A DNA stretch of 64,000 nt from Catellatospora sp. IY07-71 (GTDB taxonomy: Bacteria > Actinomycetota > Actinomycetes > Mycobacteriales > Micromonosporaceae): assembly GCF_018326265.1 (NCBI RefSeq), contig NZ_AP023360.1:3587501-3651500 (forward strand), read 5' to 3'. The position numbers were made by a program, and so were the translations under genes. Of the stretch, positions 8,534-16,672 are shown one piece after another. Every line of letters begins with the position of its first letter. Positions within the stretch are counted from its first letter, which is position 1. Below the pieces are notes generated by a model. It worked only from the letters and a program-made list of their open reading frames with translations. It was not told the origin of the DNA and made no database searches.

Positions 8534-8571
8534 AGCGGCGGGCCGGGAGTGGACACTCCCGGCCCGCCGCT
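8534..8571 (+). terminator. Stem-loop terminator after the M6 protease gene
   Basis: An 18-base perfect inverted repeat (arms 8534-8551 and 8554-8571, core GGCGGGCCGGGAGTG) lies 29 bases after the stop. Allowing a four-base loop leaves about 17 pairs. No long T-run follows, common for actinomycete terminators. Confidence 0.8.
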
Positions 8572-8602
8572 CGTTCTGCGGCGCCGCGTCGAAGTCTGTG
8601 AC

Positions 8603-8620
8603 CGACATCACTCGATGTCG
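8603..8620. promoter_or_regulatory. Inverted repeat upstream of first LamG gene
   Basis: CGACATC-ACTC-GATGTCG is a perfect 7-base inverted repeat about 125 bases upstream of the promoter-like element at 8745. It sits in an otherwise gene-free gap and could be an operator for a dimeric regulator. No equivalent exact sequence was found upstream of the other LamG genes. Confidence 0.3.
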
Positions 8621-8744
8621 ACCGCTGTTGCGATCGATCACGAACGCCGTAGCGCTGAGTAGTGGTAGCAGCTATGGCTCATGCAATGATCGGCTCCGCC
8701 CTATGTGCGCGGTCACGCGCCCGGAGCACCGGCACGGCCGCAGG

Positions 8745-8774
8745 GCAGCGCGGCTCGCGCCGGTGACTTAGCGT
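8745..8774 (+). promoter_or_regulatory. Promoter-like element, LamG gene 1 (GCAGCG-N18-TAGCGT)
   Basis: GCAGCG at 8745-8750 is separated by exactly 18 bases from TAGCGT at 8769-8774, followed by TCCGCTCCA. The same pair with identical spacing occurs before three other genes (12650, 16609, 20603). TAGCGT fits a TAnnnT -10 box; the -35 is non-standard. The translation start is 36 bases after the -10. Evidence is conservation across four copies; no mapped start site. Confidence 0.65.
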
Positions 8775-8804
8775 TCCGCTCCAAACATCGTTCTAGGAGT
8801 GGTC

Positions 8805-11800
8805 ATGTCACGGGGAGTTCCCAACGCGGCTCTGCGCAGAACCGCGCAGAGCCGCTGGGTATCGCTGTTCGCAGCATGTTTGATGGTGGCCGGCGCGGTG
8901 AGCGTGCCAGCGGCCGCCGCCGCAGCCGCGCCCGCACCGCAGCTGTCGCCGGAGCTGCGGGCCTCGCAGCTGGCGAAGGAGACCGGCAAGCCGGTCACGG
9001 TCGCCGAGGAGCTGACCGAGAACCGGCACGTGAGCGCGAATCCGGACGGCACGTTCACCGTCAAGATGCACGGCGGCCCGGCCCGCTTCCGCAACAGCCA
9101 GGGCGACTGGGTCGACGTCGACCTCAACCTGTACAAGCGCCCCGACGGCGCGATCGCCCCGAAGGCGCACCCGCGCGGCCTGGTGCTGGCCGGCGCGTCC
9201 GAGGAAGGTTCGCACGACCTCGCCCGGTTCGTCAGCGGCGGGCACGAGATCGCGGTCGGCTGGACGGGCGCGCTGCCCGAGCCGACCCTGTCGGGCACCA
9301 AGGCGACCTACGTCGACGTCCTGCCGGGCGTGGACCTGGTGGTCGAGGTGACGCGAGTCGGGTTCGAATACTTCGTCGTGGTCAACTCGCGCGCGGCCGC
9401 CGCCCGGGTGGCCAAGCTGGAGCTGCCGTGGCGCGCGGACGGCCTGACCCCCGTGCACGCCAAGGACGGCTCCGTCGACCTGCGTGACAGCGCGGGCAAG
9501 CGGATCGCGTGGATCCCGGTGCCCCGTATGTGGGACGCCCGCCGCTCGCCGGCCTCCGGTGACCCGTCCGTGGACGCGCCCGTGGCGGTGACCCTCGACC
9601 GCAGCGCGGCGGCCAAGGCGGCGTCCGCCACCGGCCAGCTGATGCGCGTCGTGCCCGATGCGAAGTTCCTCAGCGACCCGAAGACGGTCTACCCGGTGAC
9701 CATCGACCCGATGGTCACGGACTACACCGAGTTCGACACGTTCACGCAGAACTCCTACACCTCCGACACGTCGGGGATGACGGAGTTGAAGCTCGGGTAC
9801 GTCGTCGACCAGGGCAAGAGCTACTACGCGCGCTCGCACATGTCGTTCTACGGCATGGCGTCCTACCGCGGCGTCAACGTCCTGTCCGCGACCCTGTACC
9901 TGTACAACTTCCACTCCTACTCGTGCCGACCGAGCACCTGGCAGGCGTGGCGCACGGACTACGTCGGCAGCTCCGTCCGCTGGACCAACCCGCCCACCCG
10001 GCGGAACCTGAACGACTACACGGATCTGACGAAGGGCTACAGCTCGTCCTGCGGCGACGGCTGGGTCACCCAGAACGTCACCGAGACCTTCCAGACGACG
10101 GCCAACAGCACCAGCAACACGGCGAACATCGAGATCGCGGCGAAGAGCCTGTCGAGCCAGGACAGCTGGAAGAAGTTCCACTCCGCCGAGGGCACGAACG
10201 CGCCGTATGTCTCCCTGAACTACAACCGGCCGCCGACCGCGCCCACGAACCTGTTCGTCGGCAACAAGGCCTGCGCGACGGGCGCGTCCCGTCCGACCAT
10301 CGCCAGCACGGTCACCCCGATCCAGCTGAAGGCGAACGTCTCCGACCCCGACTACGTCAACGAGGCGGTCAACCTCAACGCCCGCTTCTACGTCGCCGAG
10401 CTCGGCACGCCGCTGCCGACCACCCCGACGGTGACCAGCCCCACGGTGACCCAGCCCAAGAACGGAGCCGCGCAGACCGCGACCGCGAACCTGCCGACCA
10501 CATTCGTGCTGCAGGAATTCCGCGTCTACTACTTCCAGGTCAGGGGCTGGGACCAGGAGCATGAGGGCGCCTGGTCGGCGATCTGCGAGTTCTACGTCGA
10601 CAACGGCAGCCCGGCCAAGGAACCCGTGGTCGAGGCCCTCGACACGGTCGGCGGGGTCAAGGTCTACCCCGAGAACGGCGTCGGCGGCGGGCCCGGTGTG
10701 TCCAGCCGGTTCCGTTTCTCGGCCAACGGCCAGGGCAACATCACCAAGTACCGCTACAAGTACTCGTTCAAGAACGTCGCCACCAACTGGGTCGAGGTCC
10801 CCGCGCCGACGCTGAGCGCCCCGGTCGAGGTCGTCCTCGCGCCCCCGTTCAACGAGGGTGAGGGCGGCACCACGCTGGCCGACCTGAACACCGGCGGGCA
10901 GTGGGCGATCACCGTCGAGATGGCCGACAACTCCGTCCCGCCGCGCTGGTCGACCAAGCAGAAGCTCTACCTGACCCAGGTCGGCTCGGCCCCCGCGGCC
11001 GTGGCCAACTGGAAGTTCAACGAGGCCGCCGGCGCGACCACGCTGACCGACCAGACCGGCGCGTTCAACGCCGCCGCGTTCAACCTGACCAAGTCGACCG
11101 ACAACCACGGCGACATGAACTCCTCCTGGGAGTTCAACGGCACCAGCTCGTACGCCGAGCCGGACTCCACCGTGCTCGACTCCTCGCGCAGCCACTCGAT
11201 CTCGGTGTGGGTGCGCCTCGGGGCCAAGGACGACAACCGCGGCATCGTCGCGAAGACCAGCGCCGTGTACGCGCCGCTGAACCTGCGCTACGAGTGCGGC
11301 CCGCTGGTGAACAGCGCCTGCTCCATCGACAAGTGGGCGCTGCGGCTCGCCTCCGACGAGTCCGGCTCGACGGTGTGGGTGGCCAAGTCCACCACCGCGC
11401 CGCAGATCGGCGTGTGGACGCACCTGGCCGGCGTCTTCGACGCCACGCTGGGCACCGCGTCGCTGTACGTCAACGGTGTGCTGCAGGAGACGCTCACCGG
11501 GGTCAAGCCGTTCAACGCCGTGAACAGCCCCCGCCTGCTGCTCGGCCGGGCCGGATCGAGCTGGTGGAAGGGCGGCCTCGACGACGTCGCGCTGTGGCAG
11601 CGGGCGCTGGACGCCCGTGAGGTCGGCGCGCTCGCCGTCGCCGAGCGGGCCAACTGGGATCTCGACATGTCCCTGATGGACGCGGGTGCCAAGCCGATCA
11701 CGAACCCGCCGTTCGACCTGCAGGGTTACGTCTGGGACGGCAGCAGCGACAGCCCGCTGGGTATCGGCACGCCGACGTCGGACGACGCACTGTGGTGGAC

Positions 11801-12395
11801 CGGCGTGGGCCACGCGACGACCTCCGGTGGCACCACCTACGAGGACCCGGGTGTCGCCCAGATCAACGTCGACGCGGGCATCGGGCAGATCCAGTCGTTC
11901 GGCACGGACCGGCCGGTGCTGCGCACCGACCAGTCGTACAGCGTCTCGCTCTGGGCACGCCTGGACGACCTGACCGCAGACCGGATCGTGTTCGCCCAGC
12001 GGGGTGTGCACGAGAGCGGCATCCAGATCGGGTTCCAGCAGAGCACCGGCAAGTGGCGGGCCACCGTGACCGACGAGGACCTGACCACCTCGCCGCAGAC
12101 CTCGGTGACCTCGAGCGCCTCGGCCGTGGCCGGCGCCTGGACGCACCTGGTCGCCGTGTTCGACGGGCACAGCAAGCAGCTGCGGCTCTACGTGGACAAC
12201 GGCACGCCGAACACCGCGGCCGTGTCCTACGTGCCGATGGCCGCGACCGGCGTGGTGAAGCTCGGCAACACCTACCAGCACGACGCCGTCGGCTCGTTCT
12301 GGGTCGGCGGCATCGACGAGGTTCGCGTCTTCCAGGGGGTCCTCACCGCCGACATGATCGGCCGCCTCAACCGGACCCCGGACGGCGTGCTGTGA
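8805..12395 (+). CDS. Large secreted DNRLRE/LamG-domain protein, copy 1
   Basis: This 1,196-residue exported protein opens with a signal peptide ending near AAAAAAAPAP. Next comes an N-terminal beta-rich module (NPDGTFTVKMHGGPARFRN) shared by all three copies. A DNRLRE-type domain lies at about 300-450 (DTFTQNSYTSD, LSATLYLYNFHSYSC, SVRWTNPP), followed by Ig/FN3-like segments at 480-720. Two LamG (concanavalin-like) domains start near 731 (AVANWKFNEAAGATTL, SWEFNGTSSYAEP) and 1,020. LamG domains usually bind glycans or proteins. ATG 8805 with TAGGAG just upstream is favoured over GTG 8799. It stands first of three paralogues before an RHS toxin and shares a promoter motif with them, so a role in surface presentation or delivery of that toxin is plausible but unproven. 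Confidence 0.85.
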   Translation: MSRGVPNAALRRTAQSRWVSLFAACLMVAGAVSVPAAAAAAAPAPQLSPELRASQLAKETGKPVTVAEELTENRHVSANPDGTFTVKMHGGPARFRNSQGDWVDVDLNLYKRPDGAIAPKAHPRGLVLAGASEEGSHDLARFVSGGHEIAVGWTGALPEPTLSGTKATYVDVLPGVDLVVEVTRVGFEYFVVVNSRAAAARVAKLELPWRADGLTPVHAKDGSVDLRDSAGKRIAWIPVPRMWDARRSPASGDPSVDAPVAVTLDRSAAAKAASATGQLMRVVPDAKFLSDPKTVYPVTIDPMVTDYTEFDTFTQNSYTSDTSGMTELKLGYVVDQGKSYYARSHMSFYGMASYRGVNVLSATLYLYNFHSYSCRPSTWQAWRTDYVGSSVRWTNPPTRRNLNDYTDLTKGYSSSCGDGWVTQNVTETFQTTANSTSNTANIEIAAKSLSSQDSWKKFHSAEGTNAPYVSLNYNRPPTAPTNLFVGNKACATGASRPTIASTVTPIQLKANVSDPDYVNEAVNLNARFYVAELGTPLPTTPTVTSPTVTQPKNGAAQTATANLPTTFVLQEFRVYYFQVRGWDQEHEGAWSAICEFYVDNGSPAKEPVVEALDTVGGVKVYPENGVGGGPGVSSRFRFSANGQGNITKYRYKYSFKNVATNWVEVPAPTLSAPVEVVLAPPFNEGEGGTTLADLNTGGQWAITVEMADNSVPPRWSTKQKLYLTQVGSAPAAVANWKFNEAAGATTLTDQTGAFNAAAFNLTKSTDNHGDMNSSWEFNGTSSYAEPDSTVLDSSRSHSISVWVRLGAKDDNRGIVAKTSAVYAPLNLRYECGPLVNSACSIDKWALRLASDESGSTVWVAKSTTAPQIGVWTHLAGVFDATLGTASLYVNGVLQETLTGVKPFNAVNSPRLLLGRAGSSWWKGGLDDVALWQRALDAREVGALAVAERANWDLDMSLMDAGAKPITNPPFDLQGYVWDGSSDSPLGIGTPTSDDALWWTGVGHATTSGGTTYEDPGVAQINVDAGIGQIQSFGTDRPVLRTDQSYSVSLWARLDDLTADRIVFAQRGVHESGIQIGFQQSTGKWRATVTDEDLTTSPQTSVTSSASAVAGAWTHLVAVFDGHSKQLRLYVDNGTPNTAAVSYVPMAATGVVKLGNTYQHDAVGSFWVGGIDEVRVFQGVLTADMIGRLNRTPDGVL

Positions 12396-12439
12396 CAGTG
12401 GGCTGACCGCTGACAAGCTGAGTCAGTAGTCCAAGTGAG

Positions 12440-12473
12440 AGGTGCCGGCGGTTTCGTGCTGCCGGCACCTTTC
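12440..12473 (+). terminator. Stem-loop terminator after LamG gene 1
   Basis: The arms AGGTGCCGGC (12440-12449) and GCCGGCACCT (12461-12470) pair perfectly around an 11-base loop and are followed by TTC. The rest of the 12396-12713 gap holds the next promoter-like element. Confidence 0.7.
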
Positions 12474-12649
12474 GCATGCCCGAGGTCGTGCTGAACGTAT
12501 GTGATCCAGCTCATATCAGAGAGGGTTTCGCTCGGCGAGCCCGCCGCCCCTCATCACGGAAAGTAATTGTTCCTAACCGCGCTGCTGAAGTAATCGGCAA
12601 ACTCCGATGGAAGGGGGTTCATTCTGCGTCGTCAGGCTACTGCGTGGGG

Positions 12650-12679
12650 ACAGCGCGATGCGTGCTTCTGATTTAGCGT
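12650..12679 (+). promoter_or_regulatory. Promoter-like element, LamG gene 2 (ACAGCG-N18-TAGCGT)
   Basis: ACAGCG at 12650-12655, 18-base spacer, TAGCGT at 12674-12679, then GCCGCTCCAGA. The start codon is 40 bases beyond the -10. About 60 bases further upstream a stretch around GTTCCTAACCGCG (from ~12568) is also shared with the third copy. Confidence 0.65.
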
Positions 12680-12713
12680 GCCGCTCCAGACTCTTCGTGG
12701 AGAGGTGGATTTC

Positions 12714-15700
12714 ATGTCGCGAAGCCGATCGGGCTTTGTGTTTTCTCGTGGCCGAAAGCGGCTGGTCGGTGCGGTGTCGGCCGGTCTGCTGTTGTCGGGT
12801 GTGCTGGGGGTGCCGGTGTCGGCGGCCGCGGCGGAGGTGGTGTTGTCGCCGGAGTCGCGGGCGTCGGAGCTGGCGAAGGCGCGTGGGGTGCCGGTGACGG
12901 TGCCGGAGTCGGTGACCGAGTCGCAGTCGGTGGTGGCGAATCCGGATGGTTCGTTCACGGCGGAGATCCACGGCGGTCCGACGCGGTTCCGCAACGCCAA
13001 GGGTGACTGGGTCGATGTCGATCTGAACCTGTACCGGCGGCCGGACGGTTCGATCGCGCCGAAGGCGCACCCGCGTGGGCTGGTGCTGGCCGGCAAGGGT
13101 ACTGGTTCGCGGGATCTGGCGCGGTTCGTGTCGAAGGGGCATGAGATCGCGGTGGGCTGGGAGGGTGTGCTGCCGGAGCCGTCGCTGTCGGGGACGAAGG
13201 CGACCTATGCCGACGCGATGCCGGGTGTGGACCTGGTGGTGGAGTCGACGCGGCTGGGCTTCGAGTACTTCCTCGTGGTGAAGAACCGGGGTGCCGCGTC
13301 GCGGGTGGCGCAGGTGCGGATGCCGTGGCGTGCGGAGGGGCTCACGGCTGAGCACACCGGCGAGGGTTCGGTGAAGCTGCGCGACAACGCGGGTTCCGTG
13401 GTGGCGTGGGCTCCGGCGGCGCAGATGTGGGACGCGCGGGTGTCGCCCGGATCCGGTGACCCGCTCGTGCAGGCCAAGGTCGGGGTGACGGTCGAGAAGC
13501 CGTCGGCCCGCCGTAGCGCGGTCGAGGGAGGCTCTGCCGGGGAGTCGATGCGGGTCGTGCCGGACGCGGCGTTCCTCAACGATCCGAAGACGGTGTATCC
13601 GGTGACGATCGACCCGATCGTCACCGAGAAGTCGGACTTCGACACCTTCACGCAGAACTCGTACAGCTCGGACCAGTCGGCGGCGACGCTGCTCAAGCTC
13701 GGTTACGTAGTCGATGGCGGTAGCTACTACGCGCGTTCGCACCTGCGGTTCGACAGCCTGAGCGGCTACGCGGGCGCGAAGGTCCTGTCCGCGACGCTGT
13801 ACCTGTACAACTGGCACTCGTTCTCGTGCCGGGCCAACAACTGGCAGGTGTGGCGGACCGCCAATGTGACCAGCTCGGTGCGGTGGACCAACCCGCCGAA
13901 GCGATACGTCCTCAACGGCACCTCCGATCTGACCAAGGGGTACAGCTCCGACTGCGGCGACGGCTGGGTGACCAACACGGTCACGGAGTCGTTCCAGACG
14001 GCGTTCAACGGCGGTTGGGCCTCCAACAGCCTGGAGATCGCGGCGAAGAGCACGGCGAGCCAGGACAGCTGGAAGAAGTTCGACTCGATGGAGGCGTCCA
14101 ACGACCCGTACGTGTCGCTGAACTACAACCGTCCTCCGGCTGCCCCGACGTCGCTGCTGATCGGTGGGAAGACGTGCGGCACGGGCGCGTCCCGTCCGAC
14201 CATCGCCAGCACCGTGACGCCGATCGAGCTGAAGGCCAACGTCTCCGACCCGGACTCCGCCGCCGAGGCGGTGAACCTCAACGCCCGGTTCTTCGTCGCC
14301 GAGCTCGGCAGCGCGCTGCCGGCCACGCCGACGGTGACCAGCCCGACGGTGACGCAACCCAAGAGCGGTGGCGCGCAGACCGCCACCGCCTCGCTACCTG
14401 CCGGGTTCGTGCTGCAGGAGTTCCACACCTACTACTTCCAGGTCAAGGGGTGGGATCAGGAGCATGAGGGGGCCTGGTCGGCGGTCTGCGAGTTCTACGT
14501 CGACAACGGCAGTCCCGCCGTCGCACCGGCGGTGACGGCGCTGGACACCCTGCCGGGCACCTCGACGAAGGTGTACCCGGAGAACGGCACGGGTGGCGGG
14601 CCGGGCGTGTCGAGCACGTTCCGGTTCGCGGCCAACGGCGAGACCGACATCAGCAAGTACCGGTACAAGTACTCCTACCGCGGCGTGAGCACCAACTGGG
14701 TCGAGGTCGTGCCCGCGTCCACGGGCGGCTCGGTGGACGTCGAACTGGCGCCGCCGTTCGACGAGGGCGACGGCTCGGGCACCCTGTCCTCGATCAACAT
14801 GGGCGGTCAGTGGGCGATCACCGTCGAGATGGCGGACTCGGCCAATCCGCCCCGCTGGTCGCAGAAGCAGAAGGTGTACACGACCATGGTGACCCCCGCC
14901 CCGGCGGCGGTGGCGCACTGGAAGATGAACGAGCCGTCGACCGCGACCCAGCTCGCCGACCAGACCGGAAACTACCCCGCCAACCTGAACACGATGACGA
15001 AATCGGCTGACGGGTTCGGCGACTTCGGCACCTCGTGGACCTTCAACGGCACGAACTCGTTCGCCGCACCGGCGACGTCGCCGCTCGACACGTCGCGCAG
15101 CTTCACGGTCTCGGTCTGGGCGAAGATGACCACCAAGAGCGGCGGCGGCGACCGCGTGCTGCTCTCCGAGACCGGTGGCGCCGACTACGCCTCGTTGTAC
15201 CTGAAGTACGAGTCGTCGGTAGACAGGTGGCAGTTCGAGATCCCGACGACGAGCGACTCGACCGCGCCCGGATTCGGGTTCGTGCGGGCGACCTCCACCA
15301 CGGCACCGAAGCTCGGCGCCTGGACCCACCTCGCGGCGTCCCTCGACGCACCCGCCGGGACGATGCGCCTGTACGTCAACGGCACCCTGGAGGCGACCAC
15401 GACCGGCCTCGCACCTTGGAACTACAACGGCCAGTTCCGGATCGGCAAGTCGGGCTCCACGTTCTGGCCCGGTGATCTGGACGAGGTCGCCGTCTGGCAG
15501 CGAGTCCTCGATCCGCGGGAGGTCGGTGCGCTGGCAGTGGCCGAGCGGGCGTCATGGGACCTCGACCAGTCGCTGACGGACGCGGTCGCCAAGCCGGTCA
15601 GCGCCGCGCCGTTCGACGTCCAGCTGTACGTCGAGCATGCTGCCCAGGGTCCCGGAACTCCCATGCCGGAAGACCTGACGTGGTGGGAGGCCGGGCACCC

Positions 15701-16319
15701 GTTCATGATCGGGCCGGACGAGGCCGAGGACGCCGGCGCGGCGCACCTCAACTGGAGCCCTGACCTGCCTCAGACGCTGTCGCTCGGCACGACCGGGCCG
15801 GTGCTGCGGACCGACCAGTCCTTCAGCGTGTCCGCCTGGGTCAAGCCGCACCGAGTCGACGGCCAGAACATGACGGCCGTGGGTCAGGACGGCACGGACG
15901 TGTCCGGGCTGTTCCTGGGCACGCGTCAAGCCACCGATGGGAACTGGTACTGGTCGCTGGCGATGAAGGACACGCCCCTCTACACCTCGACCACCCGCTA
16001 CCCCAGGTCCGCCGCGCCGTTGACGCCGGCCGACGTGGACAAGTGGGCTCACCTGGTCGGCACCTACGACGCCGGCTCGGGAATGATGAAGCTGTATCTC
16101 AACGGGGTGCTCCAGGGCTCCGTCAAGCGGGAGTCCGCCCCCGGCGTGCTGGTCGAGCCGTGGCAGGCGGATGGTGCGCTGTCGCTGGGCCGCGGCTTCT
16201 ACCAGGGTGCCGCGGCGGACTACTTCTCCGGCAGCATCGACGAGGTCCGCGTCTTCCAGGGCGTACTGACGCCGGACATGGTGCAGCGCCTGCACCGGGC
16301 CACGGACACGGAGCTCTGA
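12714..16319 (+). CDS. Large secreted DNRLRE/LamG-domain protein, copy 2
   Basis: This 1,201-residue paralogue has the same plan as the gene at 8805: signal peptide (RLVGAVSAGLLLSGVLGV), N-terminal module (NPDGSFTAEIHGGPTRFRN), DNRLRE-like domain (DTFTQNSYSSD, ATLYLYNWHSFSC), Ig/FN3-like middle, then two LamG domains near 735 (AVAHWKMNEPSTATQL) and 1,030. ATG 12714 is preceded by the strong site GGAGAGGTGG. From just before the -10 box through the signal peptide it is identical to copy 3, and the N-terminal ~250 residues differ little, whereas the C-terminal LamG domains differ freely. Length and domain order are conserved, so the repeats are functional duplicates rather than decaying copies. 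It lies in tandem between copies 1 and 3, each with its own promoter and terminator. Confidence 0.85.
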   Translation: MSRSRSGFVFSRGRKRLVGAVSAGLLLSGVLGVPVSAAAAEVVLSPESRASELAKARGVPVTVPESVTESQSVVANPDGSFTAEIHGGPTRFRNAKGDWVDVDLNLYRRPDGSIAPKAHPRGLVLAGKGTGSRDLARFVSKGHEIAVGWEGVLPEPSLSGTKATYADAMPGVDLVVESTRLGFEYFLVVKNRGAASRVAQVRMPWRAEGLTAEHTGEGSVKLRDNAGSVVAWAPAAQMWDARVSPGSGDPLVQAKVGVTVEKPSARRSAVEGGSAGESMRVVPDAAFLNDPKTVYPVTIDPIVTEKSDFDTFTQNSYSSDQSAATLLKLGYVVDGGSYYARSHLRFDSLSGYAGAKVLSATLYLYNWHSFSCRANNWQVWRTANVTSSVRWTNPPKRYVLNGTSDLTKGYSSDCGDGWVTNTVTESFQTAFNGGWASNSLEIAAKSTASQDSWKKFDSMEASNDPYVSLNYNRPPAAPTSLLIGGKTCGTGASRPTIASTVTPIELKANVSDPDSAAEAVNLNARFFVAELGSALPATPTVTSPTVTQPKSGGAQTATASLPAGFVLQEFHTYYFQVKGWDQEHEGAWSAVCEFYVDNGSPAVAPAVTALDTLPGTSTKVYPENGTGGGPGVSSTFRFAANGETDISKYRYKYSYRGVSTNWVEVVPASTGGSVDVELAPPFDEGDGSGTLSSINMGGQWAITVEMADSANPPRWSQKQKVYTTMVTPAPAAVAHWKMNEPSTATQLADQTGNYPANLNTMTKSADGFGDFGTSWTFNGTNSFAAPATSPLDTSRSFTVSVWAKMTTKSGGGDRVLLSETGGADYASLYLKYESSVDRWQFEIPTTSDSTAPGFGFVRATSTTAPKLGAWTHLAASLDAPAGTMRLYVNGTLEATTTGLAPWNYNGQFRIGKSGSTFWPGDLDEVAVWQRVLDPREVGALAVAERASWDLDQSLTDAVAKPVSAAPFDVQLYVEHAAQGPGTPMPEDLTWWEAGHPFMIGPDEAEDAGAAHLNWSPDLPQTLSLGTTGPVLRTDQSFSVSAWVKPHRVDGQNMTAVGQDGTDVSGLFLGTRQATDGNWYWSLAMKDTPLYTSTTRYPRSAAPLTPADVDKWAHLVGTYDAGSGMMKLYLNGVLQGSVKRESAPGVLVEPWQADGALSLGRGFYQGAAADYFSGSIDEVRVFQGVLTPDMVQRLHRATDTEL

Positions 16320-16364
16320 CAGGCTGATCCGGCGACCCGCTACAGCGGGGCGGCACCATGAAGA

Positions 16365-16409
16365 GACGACAGAGGGCTGGGCCGTGTTGCGGACCAGCCC
16401 TCTGTCGTC
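16365..16409 (+). terminator. Stem-loop terminator after LamG gene 2
   Basis: The 16-base arms 16365-16380 and 16394-16409 pair perfectly (core AGAGGGCTGG / CCAGCCCTCT) with a 13-base loop. The core is related to the terminator after copy 3, another sign of tandem duplication. The remaining 16410-16608 holds nothing coding that I can support. Confidence 0.8.
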
Positions 16410-16608
16410 GGATGCCCTCAGCCAGCAGCCGCATTCCCGTTGGCCGACGAGTACGAGTTCGCAGTGGTACATGTCACAGCGTCGCTTCGCCAGCACCTTG
16501 GCCTTCCGCCTCTGTCACGCAATGTAGTCGTTCCTAATCGCGCCGATGATGGAATTGGGACTGCTCGATGTAATATACCCTGGCGCTGGCAGTCCGTGCA
16601 GCTGAGGG

Positions 16609-16638
16609 ACAGCGGGATGGGCTCAACTGGTTTAGCGT
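16609..16638 (+). promoter_or_regulatory. Promoter-like element, LamG gene 3 (ACAGCG-N18-TAGCGT)
   Basis: ACAGCG at 16609-16614, 18-base spacer, TAGCGT at 16633-16638, then GCCGCTCCAGA; start codon 40 bases beyond. The spacer differs from copy 2 whereas everything from just before the -10 box downstream is identical to it, so the -35 and spacing look selected rather than merely inherited. Confidence 0.65.
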
Positions 16639-16672
16639 GCCGCTCCAGACTCTTCGTGGAGAGGTGGATTTC

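Noticed and set aside
5401-8556. A 1,051-codon minus-strand frame across the M6 protease
   Set aside because: Only its last 43 codons have a ribosome site of their own; the rest is antisense to a clear protease.
8808-12416. A 1,202-codon antisense frame over LamG gene 1, and similar ones over copies 2 and 3
   Set aside because: They are shadows of high-GC coding DNA; the plus-strand proteins have signal peptides and conserved domains.
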